A stretch of 20,084 bases of DNA. Source: CAYLZO01 sp964387775 (GTDB taxonomy: Bacteria; Chloroflexota; Anaerolineae; JAAYZQ01). Under the pieces are notes generated by a model. It saw only the letters and a program-made list of their open reading frames with translations, made no database searches and was not told where the DNA came from. Of this stretch, positions 13,890 to 20,070 are shown one piece after another (within the stretch, counting starts at the first letter, position 1; the number at the start of each line of letters is the position of its first letter). The translations under genes and the position numbers were made by a program. Location: the NCBI GenBank assembly GCA_964387775.1, contig CAYLZO010000077.1:1-20084 (forward strand), given 5' to 3'.

Positions 13890-14180
13890 TCAGCCCCGGT
13901 CCTCGATGATCAGCTCCGACAGGGGGCCATCAGCCGCCAGGATCTGGGCCAACTCCTGACGACGTTCCTCGGACACAGGTTGCACATCTGGGCGAAGTGG
14001 AGTAGGTCGTATTAGGCCCGCGGCCACCAGCGCATGGAGAGCTCGTCCAGCCTCGTCCCGCTTGGCGTCTTCCCCATCTTCCAGGATCCACAGACGAATG
14101 GTTTCATGCTCGCTCAGATTCAGTCTTTCCAACGGGCGCAACATACCCTGCTCATACCTGGCCATAATCACCTGTCCCAT
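13890..14180 (-). CDS. AF2212-like (DUF104) antitoxin
   Basis: A 96-residue protein. The N-terminal block MARYEQGMLRPLERLNLSEH followed by IRLWI is the DUF104/AF2212 signature (usually YExGvLkPLexlxLxEGe), a small beta domain used by antitoxins that bind PIN toxins. The extension after residue ~40 is helical and probably covers the toxin active site. The ATG at 14180 has a GAAGGGG ribosome binding site 7 nt upstream; a second ATG at 14165 (MARYE) is the position where most family members begin. The PIN toxin gene follows after 2 nt. A copy of the shared promoter lies ~95 nt upstream. Confidence 0.85.
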   Translation of the reverse strand: MGQVIMARYEQGMLRPLERLNLSEHETIRLWILEDGEDAKRDEAGRALHALVAAGLIRPTPLRPDVQPVSEERRQELAQILAADGPLSELIIEDRG

Positions 14181-14276
14181 GCTCAGACCCCTTCACGATT
14201 GTCTTTCCAAGAGTGTTCACCTGGTCGACAGTTGGGATTCCATCATTTGCCCATTTGCCTGTTCGGCCTCGTTGCC

Positions 14277-14305
14277 AGTGTACCACGAATCCAGCGGTTT
14301 GACAA
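14277..14305 (-). promoter_or_regulatory. Shared promoter cassette, copy 2 (before the DUF104-PIN pair)
   Basis: Minus-strand TTGTCA (14305-14300) - 17 nt - TACACT (14282-14277). It shares CCACGAATCCAGCGGTTTGA with the other copies on the plus strand. The predicted leader to the antitoxin ATG at 14180 is about 90 nt. Confidence 0.65.
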
Positions 14306-14327
14306 GGTTTGTGGCGGGGGACTTCGG

Positions 14328-14738
14328 CTAGTTGTAGGGCACGCGGGTGTCGCCTACCGTAGCTTGGGCGATGGTTGCCCAATCCTCCATCTCGCCGGTG
14401 AGCGGATTCAAAAGGTGGATGGGCGTTCGATAGTTGCGCTGCCCTGAGCTTGTCGAAGGGTTGGCGGCGCCGGCGGCGTTTACAGTGAGCGTGTCCTGGA
14501 AGGACCTGGGCGAACTGCCGATCAGCACCGAGAGCAGCCTGGCGAGCCGGAGGCACGCCGTACTCCCCGGAGGGGACTTGCGGAGCGCGGCACGGTGTTC
14601 CTGCGGAATCTGCGCGTCACTGGCCTCGTTCCAGAGGTCCCGGATGCGGTGCAGTCGCCGTTCCATATCGTCTTTAGCAAGTTTCGTTTTAGGCTGGGCT
14701 GTTGATTCTTTCGCCTGGGGTGGGCATCGGCTCGGCGG
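14328..14738 (-). pseudogene. Unknown small gene, copy 2, possibly still translated
   Basis: Homologous to the frame at 13056-13406 over its whole length. The frame is open from 14738 to the stop at 14328; the first usable ATG is at 14666 (MERRLHRIRDLWNEASDAQ). Relative to copy 1 it carries three extra segments, of about 22, 13 and 8 codons, all in frame; the last (PSTSSGQR) comes from a CCCTGAGC/GAAGGG repeat at 14442-14460. The conserved ends, RIRDLWNEASDAQ and NYRTPIHLLNPLTGE...WATIAQATVGD, show this was a real gene. I do not recognise the family. Like copy 1 it lies directly upstream of a shared-promoter copy. It may be a functional small gene rather than a pseudogene if initiation at 14666 works. 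Confidence 0.45.
14442..14460. repeat. Short CCCTGAGC-TTG-TCGAAGGG repeat inside unknown gene copy 2
   Basis: CCCTGAGCTTGTCGAAGGG is the well-known short dispersed repeat word of many environmental bacterial genomes. It adds 8 codons to the unknown gene without breaking the frame and is related to the longer element at 13130-13173. Confidence 0.6.
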
Positions 14739-14751
14739 TCATGGGACAGGA

Positions 14752-15153
14752 TCACCAAATCGTCTTTAGCCCCGAGGCTTGAATCTTGCGGTCGCGGCTG
14801 ATGACGGGGACGCCCAGATGCAAAGCTGTCGCGGCAATGATACGGTCGGGCAAGTCCGGTACTTCGGAACGCGCCACCTGGCCCAACGCCTGGGCGATGT
14901 GCCGGTCAAAGGGCAGGTCCACCAGCACGGCGTCGGCCTCGTCCAAAGCCGTCGCCAAACGGGTCAGCGCGGCAGCGTCGATCCTGCCCTTCTCGATCAG
15001 GTAGACCATCTCAGCCATAGTGATGCTCGACAGGGCGACCTGTTCACCGGCTATAGCAGCGTCTTCTATCGAGGCGCGGGCGGTCGGTGAGAGTCGCGCG
15101 TCGTTGTAGAGATACCAGATGATGGCGTGCGTATCGGCGACGGCGCGGATCAC
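14752..15153 (-). CDS. PIN-domain toxin (VapC-like ribonuclease), second module
   Basis: A 133-residue protein starting at GTG 15153-15151, where the antitoxin stop TAG and the GTG share one base (TAGTG), a coupled start. The frame is open further upstream but that part only mirrors the antitoxin gene. The PIN residues are present: D7 in VADTHAIIWYL, E48 in TMAEMVYL, D103 in LPDRIIAATA and D121 in VISRDRKI. The ADTHAIIWYL start marks the DTHxLLW branch of VapC toxins. Predicted metal-dependent RNase, inhibited by the upstream gene product. Intact by all visible criteria. Confidence 0.9.
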   Translation of the reverse strand: MIRAVADTHAIIWYLYNDARLSPTARASIEDAAIAGEQVALSSITMAEMVYLIEKGRIDAAALTRLATALDEADAVLVDLPFDRHIAQALGQVARSEVPDLPDRIIAATALHLGVPVISRDRKIQASGLKTIW

Positions 15154-15413
15154 TAAACGTCCTCCCGGGGGAAGGTCGCCCACATTTCGTGGCGGATTTC
15201 GTCTATCTCGTCGGCGGGAGGAGCCGGTCCCAGGTCGGCGCACAGGCCCAGCAACGACTTGAGCTCCGGCGCCCGCTCTTGCGGGCGCTGTCGGAGCAGG
15301 TCGCGCTCGATCTCGGGGGCCAGCCACTCGATGAGGCGGATTTTGTCCAGGGCCGGCAATTGCCGGGCCAGCGAAACGGCCTCTTGCAAAGTAACGGTTC
15401 CTCTGCTATTCAT
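15153..15413 (-). CDS. Small antitoxin of the second PIN module
   Basis: An 86-residue protein with an excellent GGAGGAGG ribosome binding site upstream of ATG 15413. The N-terminal half (VTLQEAVSLARQLPALDKIRLIEWLAPEIERDL) is a helical pattern recurrent in antitoxins that precede DTHxLLW-type PIN toxins. The C-terminal half is Pro/Glu-rich and probably disordered until toxin is bound. It overlaps the toxin start by one base. No separate DNA-binding motif is obvious. The role follows from position and size more than from a named family. Confidence 0.75.
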   Translation of the reverse strand: MNSRGTVTLQEAVSLARQLPALDKIRLIEWLAPEIERDLLRQRPQERAPELKSLLGLCADLGPAPPADEIDEIRHEMWATFPREDV

Positions 15414-15481
15414 AGCTGTTCCTCCTCCGAAGCAGATCGTTGGTCATTTGCTCACTCGCTCATTTGCCCATTTCCGCCGCC

Positions 15482-15510
15482 AGTCTATCACGAATCCAGC
15501 GCTTTGACAA
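15482..15510 (-). promoter_or_regulatory. Shared promoter cassette, copy 3 (before the second PIN module)
   Basis: Minus-strand TTGTCA (15510-15505) - 17 nt - TAGACT (15487-15482). The leader to ATG 15413 is about 60 nt and contains the word GAGCAAATGACC, which also occurs in the leader of the UPF0175 module. Confidence 0.65.
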
Positions 15511-15542
15511 GGTTTGCGGCAAAAGACCGGACCGGTCTGGCG

Positions 15543-15662
15543 TTAGCGGCTGCCGGCCTCGCTCCAATCGAGAAGCAGCCGCCTCACTTGAGCATCCGTG
15601 ACATCCAAAATCTCGGCTGCTTCTGATGTGGTAATCCACTCTTGTTCGGCAGTGGGGTCTTG
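15543..15662 (-). pseudogene. Remnant of a helix-turn-helix (MerR/excisionase-type) protein
   Basis: A minus-strand frame ending in TAA at 15545-15543 reads EWITTSEAAEILDVTDAQVRRLLLDW before stopping. This matches the first half of the HTH_17/excisionase motif (usually yltteEAAelLgVs.stVrrwi). The wing and recognition extension that normally follow are missing, and no start codon or ribosome binding site is seen; the frame runs into the 3' end of the DUF3368 gene. It is best read as a truncated remnant, or less likely a short C-terminal piece used through readthrough. Confidence 0.45.
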
Positions 15663-15663
15663 G

Positions 15664-16170
15664 TCATTGATCGTCGATGTCTCGCAAATCGCTATATGGC
15701 GAGCGATAGCCAGCAGCCGTCATCTGGCGCAGCAGATCATTCCCTTCTTCTACAGAGAGCAGATCTCGTTCGACGGCCAGTTTCAAGATGCCCAACGTGC
15801 CGGTGGCAGCCAGCTTCTCACGTTGTAACCTCTGACGTGCAGACTTGTCGTCCGTCAGCACCAACCAACCCCGATGGCGGGCCAGCGCCAGGCAAGAGGC
15901 TTCGCCGAACCCCAACCTGTCCGTAAACTCGCGAAAGCTCTGCTCCTCGGCCAGGGTGTCAAACCCCACCAACTCGAGCCAGGCATCCGCACCAACCCCA
16001 ATCTCACGCTCGGCCCGATTCATAAAGCTGTAACCTTCGTCCAGGCCTCGTAGGACCTCCTCGCGCACCTCGTGCGTGACGTACACCTTGCCAAAAAGTG
16101 TGTGCAGGATGTTCAGGTGGTCGACCAGGCGGAAATTGGTGAGCACCGTGTTGTTAACGATCCGCGACAT
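15664..16170 (-). CDS. DUF3368 toxin (PIN-like nuclease)
   Basis: A 168-residue protein. The start MSRIVNNTVLTNF corresponds to the DUF3368 N terminus (usually IVsNTtPLxNl), with Asn where classical PIN toxins have the first Asp. Other family marks are GEASCLALARHRGWLVLTDD, KSARQRLQREKL and TGTLGILKLAVERDLLS. DUF3368 proteins are PIN-fold toxins paired with UPF0175 antitoxins, exactly the arrangement here: the gene overlaps the antitoxin gene by 17 nt. Probably a nuclease, although the altered first acidic position is worth noting. Confidence 0.88.
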   Translation of the reverse strand: MSRIVNNTVLTNFRLVDHLNILHTLFGKVYVTHEVREEVLRGLDEGYSFMNRAEREIGVGADAWLELVGFDTLAEEQSFREFTDRLGFGEASCLALARHRGWLVLTDDKSARQRLQREKLAATGTLGILKLAVERDLLSVEEGNDLLRQMTAAGYRSPYSDLRDIDDQ

Positions 16171-16468
16171 CCAGATGCCTCCGCAGGGTCGCGATTTCCC
16201 CTAGCGCTTCTTCCTCCGTCTCCGGTCCCAGGCGCGGCTGTACGCCCCGACTCAACAGGATCTCCCGCATCCGTTCCCAGGAGACTCCAGCCAGCGCGGC
16301 TGCCTTGGCCAGAGAGATGTCCTCGGTGCGATAGCGGTGAATGGCAACTTCCAATCGCAATTGGGGCTTTTCGGTCAGCAGAGCGCGGACCGCGTCTTGA
16401 ACGACTGACCTATCGTCTTCGTACAGTCCCGCTGCGACAAAGTCTTTGGTTGGCCAGACTTCCCTCAT
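16154..16468 (-). CDS. UPF0175 family antitoxin
   Basis: A 104-residue protein with an AGGAGG ribosome binding site close to ATG 16468. The block EDISLAKAAALAGVSWERMREILLSRGVQP is the UPF0175 helix-turn-helix-like signature (usually g.iSlgkAAelaGmsr.eF...L...gi). The first 50 residues contain the VRALLTEKPQLRLEVAIHRY helices typical of the family. It binds and silences the overlapping DUF3368 toxin and may repress its own promoter through the helix-turn-helix. A shared-promoter copy lies about 45 nt upstream. Confidence 0.88.
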   Translation of the reverse strand: MREVWPTKDFVAAGLYEDDRSVVQDAVRALLTEKPQLRLEVAIHRYRTEDISLAKAAALAGVSWERMREILLSRGVQPRLGPETEEEALGEIATLRRHLDVADR

Positions 16469-16512
16469 TCAACCTCCTCGGTCATTTGCTCATTGATTAT
16501 TGGTCAGTTGCC

Positions 16513-16541
16513 AGTTTACCACGAATCCAGCGCGTTGACAA
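16513..16541 (-). promoter_or_regulatory. Shared promoter cassette, copy 4 (before the UPF0175-DUF3368 pair)
   Basis: Minus-strand TTGTCA (16541-16536) - 17 nt - TAAACT (16518-16513). The transcript would start near 16506, giving a leader of about 38 nt to ATG 16468. Confidence 0.65.
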
Positions 16542-16559
16542 GGTTTGTGGCGAGGGGCT

Positions 16560-16582
16560 GGTCCAGTCTCCGAGACTGGACC
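16560..16582. repeat. Perfect 23-bp palindrome upstream of promoter copy 4
   Basis: GGTCCAGTCTC (16560-16570) - C - GAGACTGGACC (16572-16582) is a perfect palindrome. It is followed by CCGGTCTGGCGTTA, a word also found at 15532-15545 next to promoter copy 3. It could be a transcription stop for the decayed genes to the right, an operator, or the end of a mobile repeat. Confidence 0.5.
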
Positions 16583-16599
16583 GGTCTGGCGTTAAGAGA

Positions 16600-16742
16600 T
16601 GTACGGCGGTGAGCCTTACGAATACTACCCGCTCCCGGATGCCCGGCAGTCCGCCCCCGCCTTTGGCCAACACCCGTTCGTGGATCTCGTAGACGCGCAC
16701 CAACAGGCGGGCGACGACACGGTCAGTTTTTTCTGACTTGGC
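16600..16742 (-). pseudogene. Fragment of a Doc/Fic-like toxin N terminus
   Basis: The minus-strand frame reads ...LLVRVYEIHERVLAKGGGG then LPGIRE (about 16706-16632). This matches the conserved N-terminal block of Doc (death-on-curing) proteins, IHxxvlaxxGGxpGiRd. The Fic catalytic motif HxFxDxNKR that should follow is absent, and after the match the frame runs into unrelated sequence. Only about 30 residues of the family remain, so this is a remnant rather than a gene. Confidence 0.5.
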
Positions 16743-16746
16743 GAAC

Positions 16747-17205
16747 CTAAATGCGCGTATTTGCGCGCATAATGGTGAAATTGCGCGCATTCGGTGTGAC
16801 AGAAGTATCGGCAACCACGTAGCGAGTGCCCCGTCCCCGTCCCTCCCGCCGCACCACCCCCAGGTCGAGCATGGCCGCGATCTCCTGGCGGGCCAGGTCG
16901 CTGTCCACCTCGTTGATCTCCTGGTAGCGGACGCGGGTAAAAGCGCCGGTCTGAAATGCATGGGCCAAGGCCCGGACCTGCCGGTCGTTGAGTTCGCGGT
17001 CTCGAAACCTCTCCAGAAAGCGCGTGGTCTCTGTGTCGTAGACGGGTGTATTGCGCAGGGCGACGTAGAAATGCAGGCGGTCCTGGTCGAACTCGGGCGG
17101 ACGCAACCCGCTCAACTCCATTTCCCGATACATGCGTGGAATCCCCTCGCCCACCTCCTGCATCAGGTCGAAGGCTTTGAGCACCTGGACGATGCGCGGG
17201 TTGCG
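16747..17205 (-). pseudogene. C-terminal fragment of an AlbA/HATPase_c_4-type regulator (RecG-C-like)
   Basis: From 17205 the frame reads RNPRIVQVLKAFDLMQEVGE, then GIPRMYREMELSGLRPPEF, the end of the HATPase_c_4 domain found in 'putative transcriptional regulator/RecG-like' proteins. A winged-helix-like tail follows (RYQEINEVDSDLARQEIAAM, LGVVRREGRGRGTRYV). The N-terminal AlbA_2 DNA-binding domain and most of the ATPase domain are missing: immediately upstream the sequence switches to a tyrosine-recombinase frame at 17205-17210. The gene is truncated by a recombination junction. Confidence 0.7.
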
Positions 17206-17206
17206 A

Positions 17207-17391
17207 GAACTGGGTCAGGGCCAGGTCGCCGGTCTCGCTCAGAAACTCGGTGGCGAAAAAGTGCCTGAGCGTGTGAGGCGTCAGGTGAAAGCGCTCCAGG
17301 ATGCCGGCGCGGGAGGCCAGGTCCACGAACATCTTTTGCACGCTGCGCGTGGATAGGGACAGCACCCGGGACCCGGCCCCTCGATGCTTTA
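17207..17391 (-). pseudogene. C-terminal fragment of a tyrosine recombinase (integrase)
   Basis: The frame reads VLSLSTRSVQKMFVDLASRA, then LTPHTLRHFFATEFLSETGD, including the HxxR active-site motif (HTLRH) of phage-type/XerC-like integrases. The catalytic Tyr region (usually LLGHssxxtTxxYtH) is lost: the frame breaks right after GDLALTQ, where the RecG-like fragment begins. The N-terminal part is also missing; upstream lies an unrelated TPR-type fragment ending at 17392. Confidence 0.7.
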
Positions 17392-17818
17392 CTATTCCCT
17401 CTCCACCAGCGCCTCAAAGCGCGGATCGCCGTGGAGAGACGACAGGTCCGGGTCGCGGCGAGCCCAGTCGCACAAGCTGGAGACTTGCTGCGGGGTGGAC
17501 TTTTGGTCCAGGGCACGGGCCAAGTGATCGAGGGATGCATCGGCGTCTCCGGCGACCGCTTCCAAACAGGCCCACTGGTAATGCTCGTCGGGCGAGAGCA
17601 GCTTAGGGATCTCTTCGCATAGTCATTGCCTTATTAGAGCAAAGAGAATAAAAGATATCTTTAATAGTGGATTGACTATGCGAAAGCCTCCGCTGCCCTT
17701 CTCCTCGACGAGCCAGGTGAGAAACGATTCAATCGCTTGTTCGCGCAATCTCACACCTTCCTTGTAAGACCTGTCGGTGTTCTTCCATCATCTGGGCCAG
17801 CAGGGTGACTTGGCACTT
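17392..17818 (-). pseudogene. Decayed C terminus of a TPR-type protein
   Basis: Three pieces seem to belong to one gene: TLLAQMMEEHRQVLQGR (upstream, another frame), REQAIESFLTWLVEEKGSGG, and EEIPKLLSPDEHYQWACLEA followed by WARRDPDLSSLHGDPRFEAL to a TAG at 17394. The final block is typical of the end of bacterial TPR-repeat proteins. A +1 frameshift near 17760 separates the first two pieces. The 71-bp element at 17614-17684, which carries a stop codon, separates the second from the third although they are in the same frame. No start codon is present. Confidence 0.5.
17614..17684. mobile_element. 71-bp AT-rich miniature element with 12-bp terminal inverted repeats
   Basis: TTCGCATAGTCA (17614-17625) and TGACTATGCGAA (17673-17684) are perfect 12-bp inverted ends. 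The interior is very AT-rich compared with its surroundings and contains the palindrome AAAGATATCTTT (17651-17662). It interrupts the decayed TPR-type reading frame. It is far too short to encode a transposase. It may be a MITE-like element moved in trans, or a strong hairpin. Confidence 0.5.
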
Positions 17819-17837
17819 GCTTCAGCAATGAAAACGG

Positions 17838-19505
17838 TCAGACCCGCTTGTCCAGTTGCTTGAGGTCGGCGCCGGTGGACAAAAAGACATTCTCCTGGTG
17901 GCCGCAAGTCAGCGCCTCGGGGGTAAAGCCCACCTTGGCAATGAGCCAGGGCACCGCATTCAAAGGCCCGGCTTTCCCCAGCAGGTCCTCGACCTCCTTG
18001 ACGCCAGCCAACCGGTCACGCCATTTGACCTCCACCGCCCATCGCTCGCCGTCCTCCGTTTCGGCCACCGCGTCCAGCTCTACCTGGCCATCCGCAGAGC
18101 GGTACGATTCCACCTCGGTAAAGGTAGGCAGGCGAAAGAGGCTGCCCTCGCCCTGGCCCAGCAACTCGCCCGGCACCGCCTGCCCGTCGAAACGACGCAA
18201 CAGCTCCCGCACCTCGGCCTCCTTGGCAACGCCCAGGGCCTGGGCCGTGGCCTGGAAGCGCTCGGTCACCACCTGCAGCAGCTCGGTCAGCTCCTCCGGC
18301 CGGGGCGACGCCTCCAACTCGATCCCCCGGCCAGTGTAGGCCACCCAGAAACGCAGGACGGGATCGCGGAAATAGTAACGCCGCTCCCGCTTTACGAGCA
18401 GATCCACTTCCATCAAGGCCCGCAGGTACTCGCCCGTCGGCGACGTGCCCTTGCGGATGCTGCGCGCGACCTCGGACAGGGTCAGCCCCTCCTCGACGGC
18501 CAGCGACTGGAGGATGGCCTTGAGGATGCCGTAGCCGCGAGCCTTCTGGAGCGAGACGTCGTGCAGGTAGCGGCAATAATTGTAGATGCGCCCATCCCAG
18601 GACAGGGTTTCCAGCAGGAAGGCCCAGCGCACGCTCTTTTCGGAGAGTGGGCCCACGCCTTCCTCGCGAAATCGTTCCAGGCGCCGGCAGAGGGCCACGA
18701 TATAGAACGGATAGCCGGTGCTGTAGAGCGCAATGGCCGCCAGGACCTCCGGGGAAGGCCGGGACAGCAGCTTGCGGGCCAGCGCCCGGCTGTCCTTGGG
18801 CCCAAAAGGTCCCAGGGGCAGCATCTCGAAGTGGAGAAAGAGGGGGGACTGGTGATCCTTGACCAGGCCCTCCATGGCGCTGATGGCCGAACCGGCGATG
18901 ACGTAGGCGATGCCTTGGCCGGACTGGAAGGCGTCGCGGAATAACTTGAGCGGATCGCCGACCTGGGGGTAGTTGCCCAACGTGGTCAGCTCGGGGAACT
19001 CGTCGAGGAAGAGGACGATCCGAAATCCTTGCTCGGCAGCCAGGCGCGAGGGAAAGGCCAGGGCCGTGCGCAGGAGAAGGTGGTGGTCGGGCGTGCGCCG
19101 GTCCAGTTCGTCGAGGATCAGGCCCACGGTGTGGGTCACGACATCTGAGGAAACAGGGAGCGCCCGCAGGAGCCGCGTTGCCGTCAAATAGTTGTCCACC
19201 TCGCCCTGCCCCTGGCTCAGGGCCCAGAAACAGGTCAGGCCCACGTAGCGCTGGACAAAGACCTCGGGGGACGTACAGACGCTCTCCAGGTTCACATAGA
19301 TCGGGCGAATGGCCTGGTCCGCCCGGTCCAGGAGGGCCTTGATCTGGCGTTGCATCAGCCACGTCTTGCCGATGCGGCGCGAACCAAAGAGGGCCACGTG
19401 ATGGGGTTGCCCCCGCTGGAGCGCCTCGACCACTCCCTGCAGGGCGGCGAGCTCCTGCTGGCGGTCGGTAAACACGGCAATCTGTTCGGCAAATGGATTA
19501 TCCAT
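17838..19505 (-). CDS. Archaeal-type AAA ATPase with C-terminal DUF234/nuclease-like domain
   Basis: A 555-residue protein. I place the start at ATG 19505 (MDNPFAEQIAVFTDRQQE) because an AAAGGGG ribosome binding site lies 8 nt upstream and a strong promoter at 19555-19583 would exclude a longer start. The N-terminal ATPase domain (PF01637 type) has Walker A GSRRIGKT at 41-48 and Walker B IVLFLDE (D168, E169). The winged-helix and DUF234-like region follows, and near the C terminus VELDAVAE (D478) and AVEVKW (E492, K494) form the D-ExK pattern of a restriction-endonuclease-like fold. Such ATPases are abundant in mobile or accessory regions; their function is poorly known and nuclease activity is inferred. 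The gene is monocistronic and appears intact. Confidence 0.85.
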   Translation of the reverse strand: MDNPFAEQIAVFTDRQQELAALQGVVEALQRGQPHHVALFGSRRIGKTWLMQRQIKALLDRADQAIRPIYVNLESVCTSPEVFVQRYVGLTCFWALSQGQGEVDNYLTATRLLRALPVSSDVVTHTVGLILDELDRRTPDHHLLLRTALAFPSRLAAEQGFRIVLFLDEFPELTTLGNYPQVGDPLKLFRDAFQSGQGIAYVIAGSAISAMEGLVKDHQSPLFLHFEMLPLGPFGPKDSRALARKLLSRPSPEVLAAIALYSTGYPFYIVALCRRLERFREEGVGPLSEKSVRWAFLLETLSWDGRIYNYCRYLHDVSLQKARGYGILKAILQSLAVEEGLTLSEVARSIRKGTSPTGEYLRALMEVDLLVKRERRYYFRDPVLRFWVAYTGRGIELEASPRPEELTELLQVVTERFQATAQALGVAKEAEVRELLRRFDGQAVPGELLGQGEGSLFRLPTFTEVESYRSADGQVELDAVAETEDGERWAVEVKWRDRLAGVKEVEDLLGKAGPLNAVPWLIAKVGFTPEALTCGHQENVFLSTGADLKQLDKRV

Positions 19506-19554
19506 CCCGCACACCCCTTTTCTGACAAATGGGAGTTCTTGCAAATGCCAGAAA

Positions 19555-19583
19555 AGTATAATCCAGGCCGCGTTGGTTGTCAA
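19555..19583 (-). promoter_or_regulatory. Near-consensus sigma70 promoter of the ATPase gene
   Basis: Minus-strand TTGACA (19583-19578) - 17 nt - TATACT (19560-19555). The transcript would start near 19548 and give a 43-nt leader to ATG 19505. It differs in sequence from the four shared promoters of the toxin-antitoxin island. The 190 bases to its right (19584-19773) hold no gene that I can support. Confidence 0.7.
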
Positions 19584-19773
19584 GTCGGCGGCTGGCCGAA
19601 CACCTGACCGTCTCTCGAGGTCTCCGAACGCCCGCCCTTGCTCCTCGGGATGGTTCGAGATGATCGTACACCACCTCGGCCACGCCCGAGCCCCACTGCA
19701 GAAACTGGCTGAGGGCCTGGAGGAGATGTGGACCTCCAGGTCCAGGGCCACCACCTGGCCGGTCTTTAGCCCT

Positions 19774-20070
19774 CTACCTCAAGTAAGCCAGCAAATTCCG
19801 CACCTGGCGTATAAACTCCCCAGGACGCAAGACGGTGACATCTGGGTGGCCCGGCTGGAAGTGCCGCACATTAAATGTAACCAGCCAGGGGCAGCGATCA
19901 CGCACAGCAGCAACCAAGATACTCAAATCCTTTGGGTCTGCTTTTCCCGCATAGTCAACCAACTCTTCCGGACGAGGATCAGGCACCACCTCAAGGCACC
20001 GGCTGACTAGCAGTTGAAATTCAGGGAGTGGCATAGTTTGAAAGTCGGGTGATAGGTCCAGGCGGTAGCT
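19774..20070 (-). pseudogene. PIN-domain protein lacking its N terminus
   Basis: The frame reads FQTMPLPEFQLLVSRCLEVV, then KADPKDLSILVAAVRDRCPW and LVTFNVRHFQPGHPDVTVLR to the stop at 19774. The DPKDLSILVAA and LVTFNVRHF blocks match the third and fourth acidic regions of PIN proteins that normally begin vvlDTNvlvSal. An in-frame TAG at 20073-20071 cuts the frame, and the N-terminal part with the first Asp is not in it. An ATG at 20034 could give an 86-residue product without half of the active site. Whether the rest lies in another frame beyond the window cannot be seen. Confidence 0.6.

Noticed and set aside
15154..15327. Longer start for the second PIN toxin (191 residues from 15327).
   Set aside because: The extension only mirrors the antitoxin gene and is Arg/Pro/Gly-rich; the TAGTG junction at 15153 and the VADTHAIIW N terminus fit the family.
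19584..19773. A minus-strand frame here reading ALSQFLQWGSGVAEVVYDHL, possibly a gene fragment.
   Set aside because: Somewhat protein-like but with no start, no recognised family and no homologous piece in the window; too weak to list as a gene.
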